DNA from: Branchiostoma lanceolatum
Lineage: Eukaryota > Chordata > Leptocardii > Amphioxiformes > Branchiostomatidae
DNA: 64,000 nucleotides
Assembly: GCF_035083965.1 (NCBI RefSeq)
Contig: NC_089738.1
Location: 14,534,734 to 14,598,733 of the forward strand
Direction of reading: 5' to 3'
Part shown: positions 25,728 through 43,137 of the stretch, piece by piece
Layout of the letters: each line of letters opens with the position of its first letter
How positions within the stretch are numbered: the stretch's first letter is position 1
Program-made: the position numbers and the translations under genes
The notes under the pieces: generated by a model
What the model was told of the DNA's origin: nothing
Seen by the model: the letters and a program-made list of their open reading frames with translations, nothing else
Databases searched by the model: none

Positions 25728-28517
25728 TCACAGCACTGTTTCCTTCTCAATGAATACTTGGTGTGGGTTCAGTTTTTTCTGTTCGAGTATAAGTTTTTCT
25801 CTTAAAACTTCCGGCCTTGGCCTTGCCGCTGGGTCAACACTCCAACATGACGTCATGATGGCGTACAGGTCTGGCGGACACTCCGCGGGCGTGTCCAGAC
25901 GGGTCCCCTGCTGTAGGGTCTTCACCAGCTGCTGACAGGTCGGCTGGGGTGTGTTGCCGTACATGGGGTCCGTCCCACCTGTTGCTATCTCCCACAGAAG
26001 CACGCCAAAGGACCACAGGTCGCTCTCGCACGAGAACTGGAGGTGTAGGAGAGACTCGATCGCCATCCATTTCAACGGGAGGCGTTGTTCCTCACCTTGG
26101 TGAATGACAGGGATGTATTGTGCCGTATTGTACACGTCGCGAGCCAGGCCAAAGTCGCCAAGTTTGGCGACATTCTGTTCAGTGATGAGAACGTTACGTG
26201 CGGCCACGTCGCGGTGGGATATGCGCAGTCCTTTCAGGTGACTGAGGGCTTGTGTAATGTCAGTTGCAAAATACAGCAAGCGATGTAGTGGGAACGCGTC
26301 TTTCCGTTGCCTCAAGAAGTTCAAGAGATTTCCTTTGCTGGCGTACTCCAGTATCAAGCACTTCGGATTGGATTTGGTGTTGAATCCAAACAGCTGGATG
26401 ATGTTAGATTTTCCAGGGTCATATCCCTTTTCCTCGTGTATGACTGTAAGTATCGCTGTCTCTCTATAAAAGTCCTGGTAACACAGTTTATCGTTGAAGC
26501 GGACCATCTTGGCAGCAATAGTCCGATGCCCAGTAGGTAACGCTAGGTTGGCTCGTGTGACCAGCCCGAAGGCACCCATCCCTATTGTATCCCCCAGTGT
26601 CAGCCGACAGCTGTCGATGTGCCACCGCTCCAGCCATCCCGGGCGTAACTTGTCCGCCAGGTCTTCTTCCATTCTCCTCAACTCACAAAGAGCATATTCC
26701 TCCTCGGGGTTGGGTTTGTACTCAGAGAAAAGCTTCCATTTCTTTTTACATGCTAGAATAGCCACAAAGGCGAGGAACCCAAGAACAATAGAAACGCCAA
26801 TGAGAACAGATATTTGAAGGTCTAACTGCTTGATGACGTCACAGTTCAGACCTGACCATGGGGCGACACAGGTGCAGCTGCCGTCCACGTGATGACAGGT
26901 GGCGTTGTTCTTGCAGGTGCAGTCAGATTGGCAGTTTTGTCCGAACTTCCCCTTTTCGCATGGCTGGCTACAGTTCGTACCACTCCAACCTGCTGTGCAG
27001 TTACATGTCCCGTCGCTAGGGCTGCAGTAGGCTCCGTTTTCACAGACGCAACTACTCTCACAGTTCAGTCCATACGTCTCCGGTTCGCAGGGAAACTCAC
27101 ATCTGCGCCCTCTCCAACCTTTCAAACAAACGCAGCCGCTCCATCGGTCACAGCGAGCGTCATGCAGACAGTTGCAAATCTCCTTACATCCCCGCCCATG
27201 GTGATTGGGTGGACAGGAGGTTACATTAAGTGTGAAGTTTGCTCTCAGAGCGTTACCCTCTGATGTGATCGCGTGGCAGGTGTACACGCCGTTGTTTTCG
27301 GTCTGAAGATTGACAATTTCCAATTTGCGTCCGTTCGTAACACCCGAAGACTTAAACGAGCCCCTTCGTTTCTCAGGTTGAAACAACCATCTCAGCTTTG
27401 TAACATTGATATGGCGTTCTTGACATTTAAGTTTCACAGACTTGCTGATGTACAGTTCATCTGAGTTCCCTGGTGTTGAAATGATTGACAGCTCTTGTTT
27501 CGGTACGTCACAGATGACGCCTTGCCAGCCAGGTAGACACTTGCAGGCCCCGTTGAATCTGTGACAGCTGGCGCCGTTTCTACATGCACACTGACTCTCA
27601 CATAAAGTGCCATATCTATGCGGAGGACACGGCAACAGCCGAACTGTTGCCCTAGCATTTACAACTTTTACGGGTATCAAGTCGGCTAAATCGGATATTC
27701 CCAAGTAATCTGAGATATCTAATGAGTCACAGCTTATTGTGACAGAACCCTCTGAGTCTGGTATCAAACGGAATAAAACCACAAATTCAACATTTGAGTC
27801 GGTCATCCAGCTCTGAGAGATAAGATCACCAGTTACCGATGTTCCAAAAAGAGATCGTGCTGCCTCATGAATGTTTGTTTTATCATTTAGCACGACGCCG
27901 AATGATGGTGATTGTAAATGCCTGATACATGCAGCATCTTCCCAATTGTTTCTAAGCAGTCTGGAAGCTATTGTGGAACTCGCTCTGGTATGTATTGCGA
28001 ACACAACTTTTATTTCGCACTTGTCATTCTTGCTCTTGAAACGGATATACTCCAACCTTTCGTTACCGTAAGCAATCGTCCGATCGTGATAATTGTTTGA
28101 AAAACTTAATTGTACAAATGAATTACTCTGGGCTTTTCTTGTCGGTATGTCACAGCTAGTGTTAAACACAGGAGGATAACCAGGCACGTCCACAACTTGT
28201 ACCCGAATGGTGACCCGACCTTCGTACTGGCCAGGTGTAACATGTAGAACGTACTCGTTTTGCACTCCGTGATCCAAAGGGTTATTCACAAACAACGTAC
28301 CATTGCTGACTCGGAATCGCCTGTGTGGATCGCCTTCCACCGTGTACCCGTCTTCTTGGACCGACAGAGCCGCCTTTAGGGGTGGGATGTCCTCCAAAAT
28401 TGGTGTCCCGATGGTGGCGTTCTCATTAACAGACACACTGAAGATTTCTTGGCTGCAGCAACTTGACATACACAGCAGAAATGTCCACAAAACTCGGACG
28501 ACCGCTTTTCCCGACAT
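25728..28517 (-). CDS. Receptor tyrosine kinase, single exon, diverged ectodomain module (copy 4, 929 aa)
   Basis: Same architecture as copies 1 and 2. The signal peptide, cadherin-like domain, EGFs, membrane segment and kinase are nearly identical to them. The unrecognised module (residues about 125-290, genomic 27648-28145) is strongly different, with roughly half the residues changed by eye and small gaps. The Ig-like domain is moderately changed (YISKSVKLKCQE versus YITRSVTLQCQE). Conserved anchors in the module include YGNE, KCEIK, LQS, SFG, SWMT and VLFR, so it is a homologous domain and not a replacement. The kinase keeps Lys, HRD Asp, DFG and activation-loop tyrosines (RDVYNTAQY). ATG taken at 28517. 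Confidence 0.9.
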   Translation of the reverse strand: MSGKAVVRVLWTFLLCMSSCCSQEIFSVSVNENATIGTPILEDIPPLKAALSVQEDGYTVEGDPHRRFRVSNGTLFVNNPLDHGVQNEYVLHVTPGQYEGRVTIRVQVVDVPGYPPVFNTSCDIPTRKAQSNSFVQLSFSNNYHDRTIAYGNERLEYIRFKSKNDKCEIKVVFAIHTRASSTIASRLLRNNWEDAACIRHLQSPSFGVVLNDKTNIHEAARSLFGTSVTGDLISQSWMTDSNVEFVVLFRLIPDSEGSVTISCDSLDISDYLGISDLADLIPVKVVNARATVRLLPCPPHRYGTLCESQCACRNGASCHRFNGACKCLPGWQGVICDVPKQELSIISTPGNSDELYISKSVKLKCQERHINVTKLRWLFQPEKRRGSFKSSGVTNGRKLEIVNLQTENNGVYTCHAITSEGNALRANFTLNVTSCPPNHHGRGCKEICNCLHDARCDRWSGCVCLKGWRGRRCEFPCEPETYGLNCESSCVCENGAYCSPSDGTCNCTAGWSGTNCSQPCEKGKFGQNCQSDCTCKNNATCHHVDGSCTCVAPWSGLNCDVIKQLDLQISVLIGVSIVLGFLAFVAILACKKKWKLFSEYKPNPEEEYALCELRRMEEDLADKLRPGWLERWHIDSCRLTLGDTIGMGAFGLVTRANLALPTGHRTIAAKMVRFNDKLCYQDFYRETAILTVIHEEKGYDPGKSNIIQLFGFNTKSNPKCLILEYASKGNLLNFLRQRKDAFPLHRLLYFATDITQALSHLKGLRISHRDVAARNVLITEQNVAKLGDFGLARDVYNTAQYIPVIHQGEEQRLPLKWMAIESLLHLQFSCESDLWSFGVLLWEIATGGTDPMYGNTPQPTCQQLVKTLQQGTRLDTPAECPPDLYAIMTSCWSVDPAARPRPEVLREKLILEQKKLNPHQVFIEKETVL

Positions 28518-28616
28518 GTTCGAGGGAGTACCTTCTCTGCGATACACAGAAAGACTGTCAGACAACTTGGAAGCACCTGTACGTGCGATATGCGATGAAA
28601 AGTTCCTGAAATTTGA

Positions 28617-28622
28617 TATATA
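28617..28622 (-). promoter_or_regulatory. Candidate TATA box, kinase copy 4
   Basis: TATATA, 100 bases upstream of the ATG, identical in context to copies 1 and 2. Confidence 0.4.
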
Positions 28623-29061
28623 GCTTCCTCCAAGGGGCCGATAAAGAAAAGGGGGAACCCCAAGGCGTACGCGTATTGCGTAACCTGTTCGGATCTTGGA
28701 GAAGATTCAGAAACGCCACAGATATTACGATGCCTTAGGATGGTGTCTTTAACTACGTGTGTACTGTCATTCTAAGCTTGTAACTTTATTCCAAATGCTC
28801 TCAGACTCACACATCAAATGATCATAACATTTTACACCGCGGTGTAAGGGGCAGTCCTTATGCTGTAGAATATGTAGGGTTGGACAGAGTCATCTCTCTT
28901 GTGATGTGAAGCATTGTTCAGCGACTGTGAAAGGTGGAACTTAAGTGACCTCTTCATATTATCTTTCAGGAACTATAGAAAGCGGAACTTTTGCGACTTC
29001 TTGTAACTTGAGGACCGTCTTGGTTAGCCTCAACACAAGCGTAACCTACATGTACACCCAA

Positions 29062-29128
29062 GGTTTCGGTCAAGAGGGCTAAGACTGGCCGCGATTTTTA
29101 ACGAGGGAGAGCCCTCTTGACCGAAACC
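29062..29128. repeat. Foldback in the kinase spacer, 19-bp perfect arms
   Basis: GGTTTCGGTCAAGAGGGCT (29062-29080) is exactly inverted at 29110-29128. It is the counterpart of the foldback at 25042-25136. Confidence 0.75.
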
Positions 29129-29689
29129 TCTGATTGGAGAATAACCTACATGCATCCCCAAGTTAGTCGGCCTTGAAAGATCTGTCAACCCATATACATT
29201 ACAGACCTCAAAGATGAATGAGACAATTGCAACAGGAGTCATATACTTCTTATGACAGCAATCTTTGTCTGATTACTTTATCCTAGATTGTGCGATTAGA
29301 TATATGCACGTGTAATGTATCACCATTTGAGGAAGTAGAATGTCTATCTTGAGGAGAATGCTACTGTTCCTGAAAATACTTCCCCATTCTTTGTCTTTAC
29401 AAATCTGTTCCCAGCCTATTTACTACCCCCATGAACAATGGAGATCATATTTCAGGCAGCAATTGTGTGTCTGTTAGTCAACAGTGTTTATGGACTGCCA
29501 CTTGTTCTTCATGTCATTATTGCAGGGTATGCAAAAATGCACTAACCATCTCATGTGGTTTAAGTCCAAATAAAATAAAAAGAAATGTTGGCCTCAGTAC
29601 ATGTTGATACAAATGACCCTCGAGACATTAAGGTAACAGTATGACACATTTTATTTGTAGCATCTGTACCTGTATATCAGTCTGTATAC

Positions 29690-30327
29690 GGTAGTCGATA
29701 TAACTGCCCTTCATGATTTAACATATAACATTGTAAGCCACTGGCAGTTGATTCAGCTATACACAGTTCGTTACATGTATCAAGGACTATTTACAAATGA
29801 TCTTTCATCAACATGAAACTCCTTCCTCCATTCAAGTTACAAAACTGTTCATTTAAGTTTGTATAGATGTACAAGAATGTATTTTCCGATGGTAAGTGGT
29901 CCATTGGATGATCATGACCAGAGCCATTTTCTATGTAACAACTTATTTTCATCTTGAAAACTCCCCAGAGTAGCAAACTCTTTTGTTGCGTGTTGTGTTT
30001 AAATATTTGTCAAAAGTTATCTTCAATTGAGTGTACAATGTTTGTAGTACTCGCTCATGATCTTTTACAATATTAGATTCCCTGGTGCTGAGTTACATTT
30101 AAACTGTAATGTGTTAACATTTAACATTTAAAACTTCAAAGGATTACAATCTGGTTTAAGGACTATGTTATTTTGATACCTCAGCTTCCTCTGTCAGTGA
30201 GGACCAACATGAACATATAACATGACACAGATTTGAACTGTACAGTGTTTATAGATGAATAGAATGGGATCCCAAGTTGGCAAGAAACGCCATGGAAGAC
30301 CATTCCATGTTAACTCTTATTGTAGGA
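29690..30327. other. End of array and probable DNAJC19 3' flank
   Basis: Homology to the kinase spacers fades here. The remaining sequence is AT-rich and probably holds the DNAJC19 3' UTR on the minus strand. No open frame of interest. Confidence 0.4.
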
Positions 30328-32423
30328 TCACCGTAGTGGGCCTTTGGTACTGCCTCCCTCTAAGAGATCTTTCGCCTCATTTATCTTTGCAGCCAGATAA
30401 GGTGATCCACCTGACATTCAGGAAAAAACAGACCATGATTAGTCTTTTCAGTACTCTTTCAACTTTCATTTTCTTGATGTTAAAACTGCAATATTTTTCT
30501 CAAAGGAAAGTTAGGAAACTGCAATGTTTTTTCTGACAGATGTGCAAAAGTCAGCAAAGTTTCAGTTTCTAACAATACAGGTACTAGTAGTATAAAAAGC
30601 AGGTACATGAACACGGAATGATAAATCCCACATAGTCTCACCTCTGTCTGGGTGGTTGAGCAGCATGATTCTCCTGTGTGACTCTCGCATCTTCTTTACA
30701 TTAGCTGATGGACTGGAAATAAAAACAAAATACATTCACTCATTTGTGTTTCATCTAATCTTTCCAGCATTGTTTATTTATTTATTCATTTATTGAACTT
30801 CTCCATAAAAATGGATGGCATGACAAAACAGGTGTACCGCCGCAGGTCATTTGTAGATGACACAGAAAGATCTGTCCATACAACATTTTGATTTGTTGTA
30901 GGTAATTTTCGGGAACAAATCAACTTTTGTCTTGAGACCTGAGTTTCTGTTTGAAGGATATTGATATACTGACATTTGTATGGCTATGTTGTGTTACCTA
31001 CCTGACTCCTAATATAAGTGCTGCTTCTCTCTTGGTCATCTTCGGGTCAAACCCTCCTCTGTAGTAGTGACTGTTTAACAGCTGGGATGAAGAAATAGTT
31101 CGTAAAAGTTAGGAATTTTCACATTTGATATCAGGTGTTTTCTAAAACAACAAAAGAGTTAAAGTCAGTATAGACCACAACAAACATACAAAATGTAGTT
31201 GTTACTCACCGGTACGGCCTTCTCAAACTTCTTGGCACTCTCCATCAATGGCTTGGACCACCGAATGGCTGCTCGAGCTGCAGGTATGAAAGTACACTAA
31301 ATCACAGCAGCAAAGGAAGAACCACTCTCATCGGATTCTTTGTTATCCTATCATGTTCAACTTCACACATTCTGAAAATATATTTCTTACATTCATTAGC
31401 ATTAAGATTTCAAATAAGCGATAATGTTACATACTAGTATCCTATCCAACCACAGTGTATTGCCAATTTGTTACTGCTTGTACATGATGTATTTCTTATT
31501 CAATCCATACTCATCATAGCTTGTCGTTCATCTCAATCCAGTTCAGTGCGACTTCGTACTGGAATCAGTCAACTCAGACCAATGCCAGTGACAATTGTCA
31601 GGGTTAGGACTTGACCAAGGTGTTGGTCCTACTTGGCCTGACTAGCCATGGTCTGACTTGACAAATTTATGGTCCAACTCTGACCATCCACCCTGACAGT
31701 TCCCAATGATACACTTAAATTCTGTGTGAATAATGGAGGCAACAGTAGTTTTTGATTCAACCACTGACTGCGGTAGCGCATTCCAGTCATTCACAGCCAG
31801 TATTGTCTATCCTCTGCTCGCCTCTATTGTTCCTTGCAAGGGGTAACGTTACCTCAAGTTTATGAAAGTGGATAATGGAAGTAACTTTACCAGTGAATGC
31901 TGCTGCAGCTACACCGAGACCCACCACAATCATGGTACTCGCCTGTAAATCAACAAATATATAATCAACTTGAAACATTCAACGCTAGAAACCTTTTATT
32001 ATTATTATTATTTTCTTTCATCATGAATGACAAATTATGGAGAATATGCCCCCCTCCCCCTTCCTTTCACACAACGTCGACGCTACCCCATACTTTGTAC
32101 TTACTGGTCTCTGACTATCGATGAAACCCTGCTGCTTTTGTGGTACATTTGGGTAATTCTGCGCCATTTCTATGTCTCCAACACGACAAGACAGGACGCA
32201 AGACAGTGTTGCGTGCTCACACGAGGTCAGTTCAGCTCTGGTTCGCTTCCCGAAGTTTCGTCACCCAGTTTGACCGATGAGTCAGACCTAATTACAGCTT
32301 ATGCAAGACCTGCACGTTTTACACAATGTATCCACAAAGACGTGAAGGTAAGTGCACTAGCTTTTATGGACCTACGAGCATGATTTGCGTCAACAGGGCT
32401 TAATAAAGCAGAACTTTTACCAT
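30328..32423 (-). CDS. DNAJC19: Mitochondrial import inner-membrane translocase subunit TIM14 (DnaJ family), 118 aa
   Basis: TIM14/PAM18 is the J-protein that stimulates mtHsp70 at the TIM23 import motor on the inner mitochondrial membrane. Exons in transcript order: 32421-32423 (ATG only), 31891-31942, 31210-31277, 31002-31081, 30642-30712 and 30328-30410, all GT-AG with phases that close exactly. The protein begins [17 protein letters not shown] (single membrane anchor). It continues [20 protein letters not shown], then the J-domain helix [17 protein letters not shown] with the HPD triad at 88-90, and ends [12 protein letters not shown]. The length matches the human protein (116 aa). An ATG-only first coding exon followed by AST matches the human N-terminus MAST, which supports the start. 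It is divergent from EARS2. Confidence 0.95.
30770..30860 (-). repeat. Possible retroelement tail in a DNAJC19 intron
   Basis: TTTATTTATTTATTC on the plus strand (AATAAATAAA on minus) is followed by GTACCGCCGCAGG. It resembles the tail at 15065 in arrangement only. Confidence 0.25.
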
Positions 32424-38872
<6,449 letters not shown>

Positions 38873-39285
38873 TAACATTTCATTACATCTATCTAGGTGT
38901 ATATATAGAACACAATCCAAGTCATGATAAAACATTGTGGTACAAATATCTGAACATGCAGAATATACATGTACTACTGTAATAACAAATTTATACATTC
39001 AAATCCAAATTGCAAAATTTAAAGCACCTTCACACAAACACAATAAGAAAATGTAATGTAGATAGGTATATATACAACAGTGTCTAATGTAATTAACTTG
39101 TAAGGCTATTAAAGAAAACAGAATACTCTTTCTGGCTGTGAGTGGTTTTCTTTATACAGTTACATCCCAGCTGAGCTTATGTACTGTGATGTGGGCCCTT
39201 CTTGTTCACACTCAGGATACCCTCAATAGTCTGTGTACTCAACTCTGTCCCCATCAGAGATGTGGATAATATGTTGTGTCTCTAT
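38873..39285. other. Convergent 3' intergenic interval
   Basis: About 410 bases between the stop codons of EARS2 and the scramblase. It is AT-rich and must hold both 3' UTR ends. Nothing else seen. Confidence 0.5.
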
Positions 39286-42200
39286 TTAGCTCATCTCGAA
39301 ATACATGTAGTTCTGTAGGGGGGAAAGGACAAGCAGTGTCAGTGAAAACCAAGGGAGAAAATTACATGTATACAGTGATGCATGTGCATTGTACAGCTCC
39401 TATGATATGCACTTGTGAACATGACTTATAAAGTATGATATGAAGCACTGACATACTAGTTATCTGCTGTTGCTTTCAGGAATGAGTCACAACAGAATCA
39501 CAGTTGGTTGGACTATGACTCCTTGGAGAGTGATACAAAAGTTATGATTTTGCAGTACTTGTAGGTAGGGTACTGCAATAAGCTCGACCTTAACATGATA
39601 AAGTGTACTTACAACCAGGAAGCAGGCTCCCAACAGTACTGCCTTCATCCTCACATCCACCTCAAATGGAACTGGTCATAATGACATAAAGAACATGGGC
39701 AGACTTCTAAGTTAATTGTGTTATATGGAATGTTTGTAACACAGGATATTAAGTACATGTATGACAATAGAAACTGCACACTTGCCTTTTGTATCCAATG
39801 GATGACAAGCCTACAGAGTAATAGTGAAAGGGTTTGCTTGCAATTGATGGTCTGAGAATGGAGACTTACATTCTATCTCGAAGTTCTCGTGGTCCATGTT
39901 GTACTTGTCCTGCGGCCCTCCCCACCGCTTAGCGATGGACCCAACAGCCTTCTTATCCTCCTCCAGGGACAGGATCTAGACAGACGATATTTACATGGAA
40001 TTTGTCGATAGCAGCTTATGATCAGGGCAGTGCTCTATGCAATGTCAATCAAGCCAGGAAACGTATGGTTGTATGTGTACGTGTGATGGTTGATAAAGCC
40101 CCTGTCACACTTGTGCGAATATACAAGCCCACATGAGTTGCGTATTAACATTTTTTGGTTTAGGTTAAGTTTGCAGCCGAAGAAGTAATTTCTTTGGTTT
40201 GATAACTAGACTGCACAACGGTGGGTCAAAGTAGAAAACAACTTCCTCCCTACAAAATTTACTTAGACCAAAAAAATGTTAACGCGCAACTCACGCCCAC
40301 TTGAATATACGCGCAAGTGTGACAGGGCCCTAACAGCAGTAAGAAGGGTCATCCTTGACTACTGTTTCACAACTTGTATTTCGACTACAAGTCGTTTGAT
40401 TTATACGGTCTTTTTCGCGTGTCCTGTACCCAAGAATTACTATGACTAACAAAATAATAACATCTACCAGTTGGAGGCGTCTAGTGGACATCTCGACTGT
40501 AATGTTAGACCTTTGTATGTTTGATATCATGAAAAAATACGGTGTGATGAATACCTTGAACTCCATGTTACTGAAGCAGCGGCACGGACAGGCAGGACCC
40601 CGGATGTGGTACCAGGGCTTCTTGTCTGCGTCCTGAACCTCCAGGATCCCGTGGAATATGTTCCACCTGAGAACGGAGACAGAAGGACGAGTCTTAACAT
40701 ACAGAACCTAAACGTAAAACTTTACGTCATCTTTCAGTGGTTAGCATTTTCGGCGTTTTGGGGGAAATGGTGTGCAAGTTTCCATCACCAATTGAACAAC
40801 TTCATGATAAAGCTTTCATTTACTGTAGGACACAGGGGGCTGAAATGTAGACTGACAATCGTCAATGGTAAATATAACATAACCCACAGATCCCAAGCCT
40901 TGAACGACACGTTTTTGAAAATTCGTCATCTAGATATTCTAACTTATCATCATTATCATCATCATATCTTGTGCTGTTGCCAGTACAGCAACTAGTTCAG
41001 GGCTTCTCGGTTAGCTTCAAACAGGTACCGGCTACTTTAAACACAGGGCAATGTGTGCCGCCTACTTCTGCTTGACGTATCCCAGCGTCTCCTCGTCGCC
41101 CGTCTTGACGGTGAGCGTCATGAGACAGCAGGGGAAGCAGCAGGCGTCGCAGCGCGCCGGCCGCACCAGGTGAAGCACCTCCCGGGACAGCTTGTCGTAC
41201 AGGCTCATGTGGAACGCACGGGCAGGCCCGCAACACTGCCGGCAGAAACAGTTCGTCTCTGGGAACAAGGGAAGAACGTGTTGTAAATTTGTACTTGTAT
41301 ACTAGACCGTAACTAGAAAAGCACTCCGCTGAAGTTTTGTCTAACACTTGTTTTAGCTATCTAAATATCTACGACTGGCCAAGGCATGGGGATACTTCCG
41401 GACGTTTCGAGTGACATCCATCACTCTACATCAAAGTTATCTAAATAGTTATGATAGTCGACACAGGGTTGATAAGTACGGAGGTTGACTACTCGGTACC
41501 TGCCTTTACATGCCGCTCCCAGTAAAGCTAAGATGACAACTTTTGCAAGTGCAGTATATTTGATCATGCGCCATATGGTCTCAATTGGCATAGCAATCAA
41601 TACATGGGGGAGCTAAAGAAAGAGGAGACTGCGCCAACATTTATCATGACTTAGAAGACGCAAAAGTATGGTGTTTGTCTAAACTTGATGAAGTGATCTG
41701 CGCGTTCTGTGACCAATGCCTGCTTGCTTTAGTTCCTCACCTTCAGACGCAAAATAGACCTGCTGGCCTCTGCCGTTCTTGATGACGTAGTTGTTGTTTT
41801 CAAAGTTGCAAACAGGTCCTGTGAGGAAGACAGAAAAAGTGATTACTTCAGAAATCAACCAATTCTTCAGTTGCTCATTCATTTGATAGGTATATCCTTT
41901 GCCTTTCTCATATAATATATTATAGCAGACTAGTCGTGTCGTATTATCGAGAGCAGACTTGTCGTGTATAGGATTCGTTTTAGAACTGAGTATAAAATAT
42001 CTTTAGACATACCGTAATAAAATTGTGGAAACAGAATCGACTTTTCTTCTCTTATGTTATTTGAAGTGACAAATTTAAACCACTTTTATTGCAAGATAAA
42101 ACTTTTGAAGTGATTGATTTGAAAATTTCTACAAGGAGTGGACGAATCTTCACGATAAAGACTTAATCAAAGTTAAACTTTCATGGTTTCATCACAAACA

Positions 42201-43137
42201 TTTCACAAACAAGAACACTGTTGTGTGTGGTTTAACTATCAGCGTCACCAGTGTGTATCTAAATCTGTTAGCAACCAAGTAAATCTCCATCCGACAAAAC
42301 GAGTAACGAGCTCAGAAACTTATAAGTCTGGACTGTAACTGATGTAGCATCATTGTCGTGGTGACAAGTCAACAGGTCCTATTTACCGCGTGTTTGGGGA
42401 AGTCATTAGAACACCCACCGCCGATGCGGCCAGTGGTTTTGAATTGGCGCATTAAGCACGACAACGTAAGACCATGGGTAAATACAAAATTGTTCCAAGA
42501 ACGATACAAATTTAAATGTTCTTGTTGTTTTTAGATATTCAATCTATCAAATCTATAAGCTTCTGTTTGACATGTTCAGAAGAAAGAAGTGAACCCTTTT
42601 ATTATATTCCACGCAACCGGAAAATGTTTTAGCAACAGCGAATATCCATGTGTATGTTACCATCCATTTTAGTGTTAGTCTGGTTTCCATTCCGTTTTTC
42701 TAAGACAATTGTCTTTACCATTAGTTGAATCCACACGAACCCTCCCAGTGCGTGACTTCTTGCACCATACAAATGCTTCATTGACAAAGATGATACTGTT
42801 TTAACATTTACCATTTCCAAGCAGATCTACCGGTGGCAAGACAGTATCCAAAGGGCTAAAACAGTATCTGGTGGCCAGTTGGATACTGTTTTGGCCCTTT
42901 GGTCATGGATACTGTCTTGCCGCCGATAGGTCTGCTTGGAGATTATTTCTCTTCCAGCTTACCTTCTGCCCCGAAAGTCTGTGCGACGCGCAGCTTGTCC
43001 AGGCTGGTGAGGTACTCCAGGCCGGCGGGACAGTTGGTGGGCTTGTCCGGCGGCCGGCCCATCCACGTCACCAGCTCCATACTCTCCTCTCCCTTCCCGC
43101 CCTTTTTCGGCTGCCTGTCAACAACACGACCTGACAT
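39286..43137 (-). CDS. Phospholipid scramblase, 249 aa
   Basis: Scramblases of the PLSCR family are Ca2+-responsive, palmitoylated membrane proteins implicated in bidirectional phospholipid movement. Exons in transcript order: 42963-43137, 41741-41818, 41066-41258, 40555-40666, 39870-39975, 39613-39671 and 39286-39312, all GT-AG, phases consistent. Landmarks: CPAGLEYLTSLDKL near residues 40-53; NYVIKNGRGQQVYFASE; the Cys cluster CDACCFPCC at 121-129 (palmitoylation in the family); GPACPCRCFSNMEFK; the Ca2+-loop region NMDHENFEIEFPFEVDV; and a C-terminal membrane helix MKAVLLGACFLVNYMYFEMS. The N-terminus lacks the long proline-rich tail of human PLSCR1, as in the shorter family members. Orthology to one vertebrate PLSCR cannot be assigned. 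Confidence 0.93.
40098..40330. mobile_element. MITE with about 65-bp terminal inverted repeats
   Basis: The left end GCCCCTGTCACACTTGTGCG and the right end CGCGCAAGTGTGACAGGGCC are inverted, and the similarity continues inward past GAGTTGCG and TTAACATTTTTTGG. No ORF. Target duplication unclear. It lies in a scramblase intron. Confidence 0.65.
42816..42940. mobile_element. Foldback element next to scramblase exon 1
   Basis: Arms of about 50 bp are inverted with a few differences: the left starts TCCAAGCAGATCTACCGGTG and the right ends ACCGCCGATAGG-like then TCTGCTTGGA. They meet around a short centre and contain AAGACAGTATCC and AAAACAGTATC. The element ends about 20 bases from the exon 1 donor. 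Confidence 0.65.

Larger units (their letters stand above)
15844..29690 (-). repeat. Tandem segmental duplication, four units
   Basis: Units run approximately 15844-19840, 19872-23870, 23903-25695 and 25728-29690. Each holds a kinase gene or pseudogene plus about 1 kb of 5' flank. The period is about 4.03 kb between units 1, 2 and 3. Unit 3 is about 2.2 kb shorter through a deletion. Flanks of units 2-4 are nearly identical over their 3' UTRs and spacers, and the spacer after unit 4 decays beyond about 29450. Units 3 and 4 share private variants in the kinase region and look closest. Confidence 0.93.
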
